64,000 bases of DNA from Lacibacter cauensis (GTDB lineage: Bacteria; Bacteroidota; Bacteroidia; Chitinophagales; Chitinophagaceae). The notes under the pieces were generated by a model that had not been told where the DNA came from, did not search any database, and was given only the letters and a program-made list of their open reading frames with translations. The DNA lies in NCBI RefSeq assembly GCF_007830055.1, contig NZ_VLLE01000004.1:587248-651247 (forward strand). Direction: 5' to 3'. Shown in pieces: positions 25,679 to 35,067 of this stretch. The first letter of the stretch is position 1; each line of letters opens with the position of its first letter. Position numbers and translations under genes: made by a program.

Positions 25679-27139
25679 ATGAAAAAAGCAAGTCTATTTT
25701 CCCTTCTTCTTTGCTGCTGCAGTGTGTTATTCGGGCAGGGCTATCGCATTACAGCAAAATACAAAGCTGTACCCGATGCCAAACTTTATCTCGGTTACTA
25801 TTTCGGTAACCAGAAGTATGTATTGGATTCAGCAGTACTTCAACCAAACGGCGAGGCCGTATTTACCGGTGCAGAAAAACTTACGGGCGGCTTGTATCTT
25901 GTAGTAGATCCTAAAAAGACTGTTTTCTTCGATATCCTTATCGATAAAGAACAGGAATTCAACATTACGATCGATACTGCCAATTTTACACCATCAGGCA
26001 TCACCGGCTCGCAGGAAAATAATTTTTTGGTGGCGTACAAGTCGGCTTCAGCTTATTTCTACCGCAACTATCAGCAACAACAAACAGCATTGGCAACTGC
26101 CAAAACAAAAAAAGACAGTGCTGCTCTGCAGCAAAAAATGAACGAAGCCAACGAAAGCATGCAGCACTGGCGTGATAGCTTTGTAACTGCACAACCGGAA
26201 AGTTATCTCTCTTTACTTTTTCGTTTACTGAAAGAACCGGTATATACAATTGCCGGGGCAAAAACAAAGCAGGATACCATTAATGCATTTTACAACTACA
26301 AAAGCCAGTTTTGGAAAGATGTATCTTTTGCCGATGAGCGTTTGTTGCGTACACCCATGTTTGAGCAACGACTTAACCGCTATTTCGAATCGGCCGTTGT
26401 ACGTCACCCCGACAGTTTAAAGCTGGAGCTGGATAAATTTATCCTGTACAGCCGTACCAATAAAACCATGTTCCGCTATTTCATGAACCGTTTCACCAAC
26501 GAATACATGAATCCGAAATACATGGGACTCGATGTGGTGTTTCTGCATCTGTTTGAAAAATATTACCTCAGCAACCAGGTTGATTGGTTAGAAAAGAAAG
26601 ACCGTGACCTGGTGTTTAACCGTGCCTATAGTTTATACGGCAATATCATTGGCGAACCGGCAGCAGAACTGAAATTGCTTGATACGTTGAATAAAAACGT
26701 AACCCTGTATGCGGTAAAAGCACCTTATACCATTGTGGTATTTTGGGATCCCGATTGCGGGCATTGCAAAGAGCAGGTGCCGGTAATTGACAGCCTGTAC
26801 CGTTTGCGCTGGAAAAAACAAGGCATCAAATTAATTGGCGTGTTGAGTGATGGTGCCGGTATGGATGAAGCAAAAGGTAAAGAAACAAAGGCAAGATGGC
26901 TCTCGTTTATCCACGAACATAAGCTGGAAGGATGGATGCATTGGTACCAAACAATAGCAATGCGTGCTGCCGAACAAGCAAGCCAAACACCGGGATTTCG
27001 ACAATCGTACGATGTTTTTCAAACACCCACAATATATTTGTTAGACGAACAGAAACGCATTGTTGCCAAAAAGATCAATCCCGAGCAAATAGATGAGTTT
27101 CTGCAATTCAAACAAAACAATACATCGAAAAACCCATAA
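25679..27139 (+). CDS. TlpA-family thioredoxin-like protein with DUF4369-type N-terminus
   Basis: A 486-residue exported protein. Signal peptide MKKASLFSLLLCCCSVLFG (residues 1-19) is followed by a beta-rich DUF4369-like domain (about 20-110), a helical middle region (about 115-320) and a C-terminal thioredoxin domain. The latter has a standard active site, WDPDCGHCKEQVP (CxxC), and a cis-Pro loop TPTIYLLD. It would act as a periplasmic thiol-disulfide oxidoreductase. The next gene starts 10 bases on and encodes a periplasmic parvulin, so the pair plausibly handles folding of exported proteins. Confidence 0.88.
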   Translation: MKKASLFSLLLCCCSVLFGQGYRITAKYKAVPDAKLYLGYYFGNQKYVLDSAVLQPNGEAVFTGAEKLTGGLYLVVDPKKTVFFDILIDKEQEFNITIDTANFTPSGITGSQENNFLVAYKSASAYFYRNYQQQQTALATAKTKKDSAALQQKMNEANESMQHWRDSFVTAQPESYLSLLFRLLKEPVYTIAGAKTKQDTINAFYNYKSQFWKDVSFADERLLRTPMFEQRLNRYFESAVVRHPDSLKLELDKFILYSRTNKTMFRYFMNRFTNEYMNPKYMGLDVVFLHLFEKYYLSNQVDWLEKKDRDLVFNRAYSLYGNIIGEPAAELKLLDTLNKNVTLYAVKAPYTIVVFWDPDCGHCKEQVPVIDSLYRLRWKKQGIKLIGVLSDGAGMDEAKGKETKARWLSFIHEHKLEGWMHWYQTIAMRAAEQASQTPGFRQSYDVFQTPTIYLLDEQKRIVAKKINPEQIDEFLQFKQNNTSKNP

Positions 27140-27149
27140 CCCAACCTGT

Positions 27150-29066
27150 ATGCGCTACATCGTTTCTATTTTACTGCTCACCGTTGTGCTTGGCAGTAAC
27201 GCTCAAACCTTATTTACGTACGGCACTAACAAAGTGGACAAAGCTGAATTCTGGCGTGCTTTTACAAAAAACAATACCGGTGCAACCGACGAAAAAGCCA
27301 TTCGTGAATACCTGGAACTGTTTGTACGCTTTAAACTAAAAGTACAGGCAGCGAAAGAAGCCAAACTCGATACGCTTGCCAACATTCAAAACGATATTGC
27401 AGCTTTTCGTGCACAACTGGCCGAGCAGTTTATGCGTAACCAGCCCGAAGTAGAGGCACTGGCACAGGAAGCTCTCGAACGCAGTGCAAGCGAAATTGAA
27501 GTTGCACATGTGTTTGTTGCTTACGGCACCGACAGCAGTAAAGCAAAAGCTGCCATTGATAAAGCGTATGCACAATTACAAACCGGAGCCGACTTTTCTG
27601 CAACTGCAAGCAGTTTTTCTACCAACGATTATGTAAAATCATCCGGCGGATATATTGGCTATGTAACCGTGTTTACACTGCCTTACGAGCTGGAGAATGC
27701 TGTTTATACAACAGCTGTCGGCAATTTTTCAAAACCTGTTGCATCGGCAAAAGGCTATCATATTTTTAAAGTATTGAACAAGCGTGCTTCATTGGGCAAA
27801 CTAAAAGCCGCACAAATTCTTATTGCAGTTCCTGCCAATGCAACACAAGAAGAAATTGCTGCAGCAAAAACAAAAGCCGAGATGGTGTATGGTCTTGTAC
27901 AAAAAGGGGAACCTTTTGAAAAGCTGGCCCAAACCTACAGCGATGATAAATTAACCTACAGCAATGGTGGTTTAATGCCCGAGTTTGAGTTTACCAAGTA
28001 CGATGCTGTTTTCAGCAACGCTGCTTTTGGTTTGAAGAAAGATGGCGATGTTACTGCTCCCGTACAAACCGTATCGGGCTTTCATATTATTAAACGCATT
28101 GGTTTAACAGCACCATCTGCTGCAAAAAACGATAGGCAGGCATTGGAAGATTATGCTGAAAAGGTAAACAACGATCCACGTATTTATGTGGCCTATGCCA
28201 AACAAAAACAACAGATTTTAAAAGCAGTCAACTACAAGGCTGTTCCGTATAATGAAGCAGATGTATGGACTGTTACCGATACAACTGTAAAAGCAAAAAA
28301 TTATGTTTCGTTATACAAAGCCAACGAGCAGAAAGTTTTGTTTTTGCTGGGTACGAAAAAATATTCAGTAACTGATTGGCTGAAGTATGTGAAGAGCAAA
28401 CAAACAGCAGGCTACACACCACAGCGTACGCAGTACAAGCAAATGATGACAGAATTTGTGGATGAAACAGCTGCACAGTACTACAAGGATCGTTTGGAAA
28501 TTACCAACCCCGAAATCGGCAACCAGATCAAAGAGTTTCGTGAAGGCAGTTTGCTGTTTGAAATTATGGAACGTAAAATCTGGAGTGTTGCGCCTGCAGA
28601 CAGTGTTGGTCTGCTGAACTATTACAACAAGAACAAAGCGAAGTACTACTGGCAACCAAGTGTAAACGCCATTGTGTTTAACTGTGCCGATACTGCTGTG
28701 GCAAACCGTGCACTGGTAATGATGAAGCAAGATCCGTTGAACTGGAAAGCACACATGGAAATGCTGGGCGGTACTGCATTGGCCGACAGCAGTCGTTTTG
28801 AACTGAACCAGCTTCCTGCTCCTGAAGGAACCGTGTTTAAAGCCGGCACGTTTACTCCGGTTGTAACTAACCCGAACGATGGATCTTCCTCATTCTGCTA
28901 TATTCTTAAAAACTACGATGGCAAGGAGCAGCGCAATTTTGAAGAAGCAAAAGGACTGGTGATCAACGATTACCAGCTGGAGCTTGAAGAAAAATGGCTA
29001 GCGCTGTTGAAAAAGAAATACCCTGTAAAAGTGAACGAAGCGGTTTTGAAGAGTATGGTGAAATAA
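27150..29066 (+). CDS. Periplasmic peptidylprolyl isomerase with two parvulin domains
   Basis: A 638-residue exported SurA/PpiC-like chaperone. I choose ATG at 27150, which opens a signal peptide (MRYIVSILLLTVVLGSNA); a longer frame overlaps the preceding gene. An N-terminal helical domain is followed by two tandem rotamase domains (about 118-220, IEVAHVFVAYGTDSS ... GYHIFKVL; and about 226-330, AAQILIAVPANAT ... GFHIIKRI). A C-terminal region of about 300 residues contains further helical/beta segments. It probably assists outer-membrane protein folding. Confidence 0.9.
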   Translation: MRYIVSILLLTVVLGSNAQTLFTYGTNKVDKAEFWRAFTKNNTGATDEKAIREYLELFVRFKLKVQAAKEAKLDTLANIQNDIAAFRAQLAEQFMRNQPEVEALAQEALERSASEIEVAHVFVAYGTDSSKAKAAIDKAYAQLQTGADFSATASSFSTNDYVKSSGGYIGYVTVFTLPYELENAVYTTAVGNFSKPVASAKGYHIFKVLNKRASLGKLKAAQILIAVPANATQEEIAAAKTKAEMVYGLVQKGEPFEKLAQTYSDDKLTYSNGGLMPEFEFTKYDAVFSNAAFGLKKDGDVTAPVQTVSGFHIIKRIGLTAPSAAKNDRQALEDYAEKVNNDPRIYVAYAKQKQQILKAVNYKAVPYNEADVWTVTDTTVKAKNYVSLYKANEQKVLFLLGTKKYSVTDWLKYVKSKQTAGYTPQRTQYKQMMTEFVDETAAQYYKDRLEITNPEIGNQIKEFREGSLLFEIMERKIWSVAPADSVGLLNYYNKNKAKYYWQPSVNAIVFNCADTAVANRALVMMKQDPLNWKAHMEMLGGTALADSSRFELNQLPAPEGTVFKAGTFTPVVTNPNDGSSSFCYILKNYDGKEQRNFEEAKGLVINDYQLELEEKWLALLKKKYPVKVNEAVLKSMVK

Positions 29067-29074
29067 ATTGAAAT

Positions 29075-29106
29075 AAAAAACCCGATGACTGATCATCGGG
29101 TTTTTT
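29075..29106. terminator. Bidirectional terminator between the isomerase and the toxin gene
   Basis: A-rich arm with CCCGATGA and a TCATCGGG plus T6 arm around a 4-base loop. It works on both strands and ends 2 bases from the stop of the convergent doc-like gene. Confidence 0.9.
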
Positions 29107-29107
29107 A

Positions 29108-29482
29108 TTATGCTTTTGAGTTTATTCGTAACCATTCAACAATTTCATCGACCTTTTTCACTCCCGTAGAAATCGCAATTGTAAAAGTGTATGCCTCTTC
29201 CTGCGATGCAATGATTCGAAAACCTTCCGATTCAACCAAAGCTACCATTGCTAAAAATCCGGTTCGCTTATTTCCATCGACAAAAGGATGATTTACGATC
29301 AAACTTTCACCTAACGCTGCTGCTTTTTCAAAAATCGTTGCATACAAATCATTTCCACCAAACGTTTGAAAAGGTCGGCCAATTGCAGATTCCAGCAATC
29401 CTGAATCTCTCACTCCTTCCGCACCACCATAAAATTTTATTGACAGCCGGTGAAGTTCAAGTATATCTTCAATTAAGATCAT
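29108..29482 (-). CDS. Doc-type toxin (Fic/Doc fold, death-on-curing family)
   Basis: A 124-residue protein. The Fic-fold signature reads HPFVDGNKRTGFLA (about residues 64-77). The DGNKR form is that of Doc kinases, which phosphorylate EF-Tu, rather than the GNGRxxR of AMP-transferring Fic enzymes. The N-terminal YGGAEGVRDSGLLESAI segment is typical of the Doc family. Its start overlaps the last 4 bases of the gene upstream, the classic antitoxin-toxin arrangement. Confidence 0.9.
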   Translation of the reverse strand: MILIEDILELHRLSIKFYGGAEGVRDSGLLESAIGRPFQTFGGNDLYATIFEKAAALGESLIVNHPFVDGNKRTGFLAMVALVESEGFRIIASQEEAYTFTIAISTGVKKVDEIVEWLRINSKA

Positions 29483-29673
29483 TCAGCTAACTTCTTGAGT
29501 GTTTCGTCATAACGTTTACTGATGTCTTCAAAGTGGCTTGAAAGATTGTAAATTTTCTTTTTTTCCAATTCATTCAGCTTCTCAAGATGCTCCAGTATTT
29601 CTTTCACTGCAGCTTCATCTTGCAATGCTGCAAGTTTTTCAATTGCTTTCACCTTCATTTCTGCTACACTCAT
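29479..29673 (-). CDS. Small helical antitoxin partner of the Doc-type toxin
   Basis: A 64-residue, strongly charged, all-helical protein (MSVAEMKVKAIEKLAALQDE ... DETLKKLAE) directly upstream of and overlapping the toxin gene. It does not look like Phd: no AbrB/Phd-like N-terminal DNA-binding motif is visible. The call rests mainly on position and size. The C-terminal helix could block the toxin site, as Phd's tail does, but this is inference. Confidence 0.75.
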   Translation of the reverse strand: MSVAEMKVKAIEKLAALQDEAAVKEILEHLEKLNELEKKKIYNLSSHFEDISKRYDETLKKLAE

Positions 29674-29727
29674 ATAATATTAATTTGTTCCTTAAAATTA
29701 CAACATTCCTCCGGCAGTTAATAAACG

Positions 29728-29759
29728 AAAAAGCCCTGCTAAGTGAGCAGGGCTTTTTT
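29728..29759 (-). terminator. Terminator of metF (bidirectional form)
   Basis: A/T-flanked GCCCTGCT-AAGTG-AGCAGGGC stem with runs of A and T at both ends, 15 bases beyond the metF stop. Confidence 0.9.
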
Positions 29760-29774
29760 CAAAATATCTATTTT

Positions 29775-30728
29775 CTACAGCACTTCCTTCACCACATTAT
29801 AAATTACCTTGGGGCTGCCAAGTGTATAGTAGTGCAGCACTGGTACACCAAATGCTTTCAGTTCTTTTGATTGTTGAATGAGCCATTCTGTTCCAATACG
29901 CTTGCAATCCTCATCGGTTTTTGCACGCATAATTTCATTGCTCAGCTCGGTTGGTATGTCTACATGAAATGTTCTGGGAATAACCGACAGTTGCTTTTTG
30001 CTCGTGAGCGGTTTCAGCCCTGGAATAATCGGCACATCAATACCCATCTCCCTGCACGATTTTACAAATGCAAAAAACTTACTGTTGTCGAAAAACATCT
30101 GCGTCATAATATATTCGGCACCTGCATCCACTTTATCTTTTAACCGCTGCATTTCAATTTCCTGGTTGGGTGTTTCAAAATGCTTTTCGGGATAACCGGC
30201 CACACCTGCACAAAAATCAGTACGGAAACCATCACGGATATCTTCTTCCAGGTAAATACCATGGTTGAGGTTAATGGTCTGCTTCAACAGATCAATCGCA
30301 TACTTATGACCATCGTGGTGCGGTTCAAAAAACGTTTCGTTTTTGGCAGCATCGCCACGCAGCACCAACACATTCTGCACACCAATAAAGTTCAGGTCAA
30401 TCAACGCATCTTCAGTTTCACGTTTCGAAAAACCGCCACAGATCAAATGCGGTACCGCATCGAGGTTGTAATGGTTTTGCAAAGCCGCACAAATACCAAC
30501 AGTACCCGGGCGTTTCCTTACTTCTACTTTTTCAAACGTACCATCGGCTTTTTTCTTAAACACCTGCTCTGCCCGGTGGTAAGTAACGTTGATCCACGAG
30601 GGTTTAAACTCCATCAACGGATCGAGATGATCAAAAATAGAATTGATGGTTTTGCCCTTCAGCGGCGGAAGTATTTCAAACGAAACAAGCGTGTCTTTTG
30701 CCTGTGCTATATGTTCGGTAACCTTCAT
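29775..30728 (-). CDS. metF: Methylenetetrahydrofolate reductase
   Basis: A 317-residue FAD-dependent TIM-barrel reductase producing 5-methyl-THF for methionine synthesis. Visible features are the N-terminal VSFEILPP (catalytic Glu), WINVTYH, NVLVLRGDAAK (FAD/substrate loop), GVAGYPEKH and a long MTQMFFDNSKFFAF segment, ending in the C-terminal GVPVLHYYTLG. Length fits the bacterial MetF family. It is divergent from lptB and has its own promoter match. Confidence 0.96.
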   Translation of the reverse strand: MKVTEHIAQAKDTLVSFEILPPLKGKTINSIFDHLDPLMEFKPSWINVTYHRAEQVFKKKADGTFEKVEVRKRPGTVGICAALQNHYNLDAVPHLICGGFSKRETEDALIDLNFIGVQNVLVLRGDAAKNETFFEPHHDGHKYAIDLLKQTINLNHGIYLEEDIRDGFRTDFCAGVAGYPEKHFETPNQEIEMQRLKDKVDAGAEYIMTQMFFDNSKFFAFVKSCREMGIDVPIIPGLKPLTSKKQLSVIPRTFHVDIPTELSNEIMRAKTDEDCKRIGTEWLIQQSKELKAFGVPVLHYYTLGSPKVIYNVVKEVL

Positions 30729-30744
30729 TTGTATAGTGTTGGTG

Positions 30745-30776
30745 CAAACATATAACAGGCTTGGCTTTTAATCAAA
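30745..30776 (-). promoter_or_regulatory. Promoter of metF (TTTG-N20-TATGTTTG)
   Basis: On the minus strand TTTG (30776-30773) and TATGTTTG (30752-30745) have a 20-base spacer. The -7 element ends 16 bases before the metF ATG. No SAM or cobalamin riboswitch can fit in so short a leader. Confidence 0.6.
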
Positions 30777-30890
30777 GATTGTTTCTTGCAGGAAGCTCAT
30801 CAAAAAACACCCATTTTTCACAATTCAGCAGGGTTTGGCTGTACGTATTTGCGTTGAAAACAGGTATTTTCGCAGCTATAATTTTATACG

Positions 30891-31664
30891 TTGAGTTTAA
30901 CCATACACACTTCCGAACTGGTAAAGCGTTACCGCAGCCGTACAGTAGCCAATAAGGTGAGCATTGAAGTAAAGCAAGGCGAAATTGTGGGTTTGCTGGG
31001 ACCAAACGGTGCCGGTAAAACCACTACGTTTTACATGGTGGTTGGTTTTATTAAGCCAGATGAAGGCGAAGTGTTCCTCAACGAAGAAAACATTACCAAC
31101 CTGCCCATGTACAAACGTGCACAAATGGGTATTGGCTATTTGCCGCAGGAAGCAAGTGTGTTTCGCAAGCTGAGTGTGGAAGAAAACATTGCCGCCGTTT
31201 TGGAAATGACCAAGCTGAGCAAAGAAGAGCAGCGGGAAAAACTGGAAGACCTGCTGAGCGAGTTTCGCCTGCATCATGTGCGCAAAAACAAAGGCGATTC
31301 GTTAAGTGGTGGTGAGCGCCGCCGTACCGAAATTGCCCGGGCACTGGCTGTAGATCCGAAATTTATTTTACTGGATGAACCGTTTGCAGGTGTTGACCCG
31401 ATTGCTGTAGAAGATATTCAATCCATTGTTGCCAAACTCAAGTACCGCAACATCGGCATCCTTATTACCGATCATAACGTAACCGAAACACTTTCTATTT
31501 GCGACCGTGCATACTTACTCATCGAAGGAAAAATTTTCAAACACGGTACAGCCGAAGAACTGGCCGATGATGAGCAGGTGCGTCGTTTATACCTTGGCCG
31601 CAACTTTGAGCTGAAGCGGAAGGACTACCTGCACGAAGAAGCCAACCGGGCAGCAAATCAATAA
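30891..31664 (+). CDS. lptB: LPS export ABC transporter ATPase LptB
   Basis: A 257-residue ABC ATPase. Walker A is GPNGAGKTT, the Q-loop is in [17 protein letters not shown], the signature is LSGGERRR, Walker B is [13 protein letters not shown] and the switch His is in ITDHN. LptB powers extraction of lipopolysaccharide from the inner membrane with LptFG. The only start consistent with the family N-terminus is TTG at 30891. The GH3 gene begins 43 bases after its stop. Confidence 0.95.
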   Translation: MSLTIHTSELVKRYRSRTVANKVSIEVKQGEIVGLLGPNGAGKTTTFYMVVGFIKPDEGEVFLNEENITNLPMYKRAQMGIGYLPQEASVFRKLSVEENIAAVLEMTKLSKEEQREKLEDLLSEFRLHHVRKNKGDSLSGGERRRTEIARALAVDPKFILLDEPFAGVDPIAVEDIQSIVAKLKYRNIGILITDHNVTETLSICDRAYLLIEGKIFKHGTAEELADDEQVRRLYLGRNFELKRKDYLHEEANRAANQ

Positions 31665-31707
31665 GCAATTTCGCAAGTCTGTTTAGTTTTTTTATCTTGC
31701 CAGCAAC

Positions 31708-33222
31708 ATGAGACTGCTGAGCCCAGCCATATCACGATTAGCCCGTTTGCGCATGTGGCGCATCGAAAGCTGGATGAATAACCCGGTTGCAGCACAGCGT
31801 GAAGTGTTGCAGGATCTTGTTACTACTGCTCAATACACACAATTCGGACAACAGTATTCGTTTGGTACACTCTTCAACGTACGGGATTTTAAACGCACCG
31901 TACCTGTACACGAATACGACGATCTGAAACCATTCATTGAACGGATGATGCTGGGCGAAGAAAATATTCTGTGGCCTACTCCCGTAAAATGGTTTGCAAA
32001 AAGCAGCGGTACCACCAGCGATAAAAGCAAGTTTATTCCCGTTAGTGAAGAAAGTTTAAACGATGGACATTATAAGGCCAGTAAAGATATTCTTACGCTT
32101 TACTATAATAACTTTCCTGCCAGCGATCTGTTAACCGGCAAAGGATTGGTTATTGGCGGCAGCCACAACGTTAATCAGCTCAACGAAGAAATTCAGTTTG
32201 GCGATTTAAGTGCAGTGCTCATGCAGAATGCACCATTCTGGAGTAACTGGATCCGTACACCGGAGCTAAGCATTGCGTTGATGGATGAGTGGGAATCGAA
32301 AATTGAAAAACTTGCACTAAGCACCATCAACGAAAATGTTACCTCTATTTCAGGCGTACCAACCTGGAGCCTTGTATTGTTTCGCCGTATACTGGAACTA
32401 ACCGGCAAACAAACCATCGGCGAAGTGTGGCCCAATCTTGAATTGTACATGCATGGCGGTGTTTCCTTTGTTCCTTACCGTGAACAGTTTCAGCAGGTAA
32501 TTGGCAGAACCATCAACTTCCTCGAAACCTACAATGCCAGCGAAGGCTTTTTTGCTGCGCAGGATAAACCGGGCGAAGAAGGTATGCTGCTCTTCAGCGA
32601 TCACGGCATTTTTTATGAGTTTATGCCGGTTGAAGAATATGGCAACCGTTTCCCCAACACCGTTGGATTAGATAAAGTTGAACTCAATAAAAATTACGCC
32701 ATCATCATTAGTACAAATGGCGGGCTGTGGCGCTACCTGGTTGGCGATACAGTACAGTTTACTTCGCTTGCACCTTACCGCATTAAAGTAAGCGGGCGTT
32801 TAAAACATTTCATCAATGCTTTTGGCGAAGAGTTGATTGTTGATAATACCGATAAAGCCATTGCTATTGCCTGCGAACAAACCGGTGCCGTGGTAAACGA
32901 TTATACAGCTGCACCGGTTTATTTTTCGCACAACAATACAGGTGCACACGAATGGCTGATTGAGTTTGAAAAGGATCCTGTGGGTTTAAACGATTTTGTG
33001 TACGAACTCGATACCGCATTAAAAAACCTCAACAGCGATTACGAAGCCAAACGACATAAAAACATGGCACTCCGCTTACCTTTTGTACAACCTGTTTCCA
33101 AGGGAACATTTAACCGCTGGCTCGAAAGCAAAGGCAAACTTGGCGGACAACATAAAATTCCACGCCTCAGTAACGATCGTACTTATGTAGATGAGATCCG
33201 TACATTCAATTCTGTTTCATGA
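31708..33222 (+). CDS. GH3 auxin-responsive promoter family acyl-adenylate enzyme
   Basis: A 504-residue protein of the GH3 fold, the family in plants that conjugates amino acids to jasmonate or auxin through acyl-adenylates. Nucleotide motifs are visible: KSSGTTSDKSKFIP (P-loop-like, about 99-112), ETYNASEGFFAAQ (about 272-284) and WRYLVGDTVQF (about 343-353). The bacterial substrates are unknown. The last 4 bases overlap the start of a PhyH-type dioxygenase gene, so the two are almost surely coupled. Confidence 0.88.
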   Translation: MRLLSPAISRLARLRMWRIESWMNNPVAAQREVLQDLVTTAQYTQFGQQYSFGTLFNVRDFKRTVPVHEYDDLKPFIERMMLGEENILWPTPVKWFAKSSGTTSDKSKFIPVSEESLNDGHYKASKDILTLYYNNFPASDLLTGKGLVIGGSHNVNQLNEEIQFGDLSAVLMQNAPFWSNWIRTPELSIALMDEWESKIEKLALSTINENVTSISGVPTWSLVLFRRILELTGKQTIGEVWPNLELYMHGGVSFVPYREQFQQVIGRTINFLETYNASEGFFAAQDKPGEEGMLLFSDHGIFYEFMPVEEYGNRFPNTVGLDKVELNKNYAIIISTNGGLWRYLVGDTVQFTSLAPYRIKVSGRLKHFINAFGEELIVDNTDKAIAIACEQTGAVVNDYTAAPVYFSHNNTGAHEWLIEFEKDPVGLNDFVYELDTALKNLNSDYEAKRHKNMALRLPFVQPVSKGTFNRWLESKGKLGGQHKIPRLSNDRTYVDEIRTFNSVS

Positions 33223-34169
33223 AGCTGAAAGACAAACTAAAAGACTACAAACTCATTCACTGGGTTTATAATTTACTGCATGCCAAACAGCTGCAACACA
33301 ACAAGGAGGCTTATGAAAAATACAATGTGCGCAAACCTCTCTTCAATTCCATCAGCAGTAAAGATTTTCCCGATAAAACATCGCAGGCATGGCTGGATGT
33401 AAACGATTCGGCAACGGTTGCTGCAACAAAAAAAGGATTCAGCAATTTTACAGATGATGTGCAGCAACAACTGTTGCAATGGAGCAGCAAGGGCTTTCTG
33501 CATCTCAACAATTATTTTTCTGAAGAACAGGTTGATGAAGTCAACCAGGCTGTAGATGAATTGATTCATCAAAAACATTTACCTGTTACACACGATAACA
33601 AAGTCATGTTTGGCTACAAACATGCAGCAGCTATAAAAAAAATGATGCAGGATGAAGGCCTGAAAATATTGCTTTCATTTATCCTTGATAAAGATGTGGT
33701 TCCTTTTCAAACACTCAACTTTGTAAAAGGCAGCGGGCAGCGTGCACACAGCGACAGTATTCACATGACCACCTATCCGCTCGGCTATTTAATAGCTGCA
33801 TGGATTGCGCTGGAAGATATTCACCCTGACAGCGGACCGTTGTTTTATTATCCCGGCAGTCATAAATTGCCTTACCTGTTAAACGACGATTTTGAAAACT
33901 ACAGCAGCCGTTTCAAACTCGGTAACAAGCAATACAGCGATTATGAAGATGTAACGGAAGATATTATTCATAAGTCGGGCTTAGCTTACGAAACGTTCTT
34001 GCCTAAAAAAGGCGATGTACTCATCTGGCATGCCAATCTTATACACGGCGGTATGCCGGTTGTAAATCCTGCACTCAGCCGTAAAAGCATGGTTATTCAC
34101 TACTACGCAAAGGATGTTATTAAATACCACGAAATAACCGAACGTCCATCATTAATGGAAGAAGAATAA
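33219..34169 (+). CDS. Phytanoyl-CoA dioxygenase (PhyH) family protein
   Basis: A 316-residue Fe(II)/2-oxoglutarate dioxygenase-like protein. The double-stranded beta-helix core has QRAHSDSIHMTTYP (HxD iron ligands, about 179-181), a YLIAAWIALEDIHPDSGPL strand-turn, YYPGSHKLPY and LIHGGMPVVNPALSRKSM with the distal His and 2-oxoglutarate Arg. An N-terminal 50-residue helical region is extra. It overlaps the GH3 gene by 4 bases (ATGA). A small-molecule hydroxylase paired with an acyl-activating enzyme is inferred; the substrate is not known. Confidence 0.88.
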   Translation: MKLKDKLKDYKLIHWVYNLLHAKQLQHNKEAYEKYNVRKPLFNSISSKDFPDKTSQAWLDVNDSATVAATKKGFSNFTDDVQQQLLQWSSKGFLHLNNYFSEEQVDEVNQAVDELIHQKHLPVTHDNKVMFGYKHAAAIKKMMQDEGLKILLSFILDKDVVPFQTLNFVKGSGQRAHSDSIHMTTYPLGYLIAAWIALEDIHPDSGPLFYYPGSHKLPYLLNDDFENYSSRFKLGNKQYSDYEDVTEDIIHKSGLAYETFLPKKGDVLIWHANLIHGGMPVVNPALSRKSMVIHYYAKDVIKYHEITERPSLMEEE

Positions 34170-34203
34170 AACCCTTTACTTTGTACAATTCAATTATACT
34201 ATT

Positions 34204-34959
34204 ATGAAATTACTTGAAGGAAAAGTTGCTATTGTTACCGGTGCCGCACGTGGCATTGGCGAAGCCGTAGCTATAAAGTTTGCAGAGCATGGCGCTAATG
34301 TTGCATTTACGTTTGTTAGCGACAGCAGTAAAGAAAAAGCCGCAGTGCTAGAACAAAAACTTACTGCATTAGGGGTAAAAGCAAAAGCTTACCAAAGTAA
34401 TGCAGGCGATTTTGCTGCATGCGAAGCATTTGTAAACGATGTGCTGAAAGAATTCGGCACCATTGATATTTGTGTTAACAATGCCGGTATTTCTAAAGAC
34501 AACCTGTTGCTCCGTATGAGTCCCGAGCAATTTGAAGAGGTAATTAAAGTAAACCTCAACTCGGTGTTTTACATGACCAAGCAGATTATTAAACCCATGA
34601 TGAAAGCAAGAAGCGGCTCTATTATTAATATGAGCAGTGTAATTGGCGAAATGGGTAATGCGGGCCAAAGCAGTTATGCTGCAAGTAAAGCCGGTGTAAT
34701 TGGTTTTACCAAATCGGTAGCAAAAGAACTGGGCAGCCGCAACATCCGTTGTAATGCCATTGCACCCGGTTTTGTTGAAACCGATATGACATCGTACTTA
34801 AAAGAAGGCGAAGCTGCAGATAAATACAAAGCAGGTATTCCGCTGGGCCGTTTTGCAAGTGCTGAAGATATTGCCAACGTAACATTGTTTTTGGCAAGCG
34901 ATTTAAGCAGCTATGTAACAGGACAAACCATCAGCGCATGTGGTGGTTTAAATATCTGA
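34204..34959 (+). CDS. fabG: 3-oxoacyl-ACP reductase FabG
   Basis: A 251-residue short-chain dehydrogenase. The NADPH loop TGAARGIGEA (about 12-21), NNAGIS, the catalytic Ser (NMSSVIGEMGN), YAASK and the C-terminal APGFVETDM and GQTISACGG are all present in FabG-like order. It reduces 3-oxoacyl-ACP in fatty-acid elongation. Paralogous SDRs with other substrates cannot be excluded, but the match is close throughout. A terminator follows. Confidence 0.92.
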   Translation: MKLLEGKVAIVTGAARGIGEAVAIKFAEHGANVAFTFVSDSSKEKAAVLEQKLTALGVKAKAYQSNAGDFAACEAFVNDVLKEFGTIDICVNNAGISKDNLLLRMSPEQFEEVIKVNLNSVFYMTKQIIKPMMKARSGSIINMSSVIGEMGNAGQSSYAASKAGVIGFTKSVAKELGSRNIRCNAIAPGFVETDMTSYLKEGEAADKYKAGIPLGRFASAEDIANVTLFLASDLSSYVTGQTISACGGLNI

Positions 34960-34987
34960 TCGTACACTTACAACCAGGTGTTCGTTT

Positions 34988-35027
34988 AAAAAAATGATAA
35001 AGCATTTCGGTGCTTTATCATTTTTTT
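34988..35027 (+). terminator. Terminator after fabG
   Basis: A 17-bp near-perfect A/T-rich stem (ATGATAAAGCA with TGCTTTATCAT plus flanking A7/T7) around a TTTCGG loop. Confidence 0.9.
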
Positions 35028-35067
35028 ATGTTAATCTAGCAAGGAGAATACTACTTTTACAACCCTG

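Noticed and set aside
30729-30890. SAM or cobalamin riboswitch before metF
   Set aside because: The predicted leader is about 10 bases and the gap to lptB holds no conserved riboswitch core that I can see.
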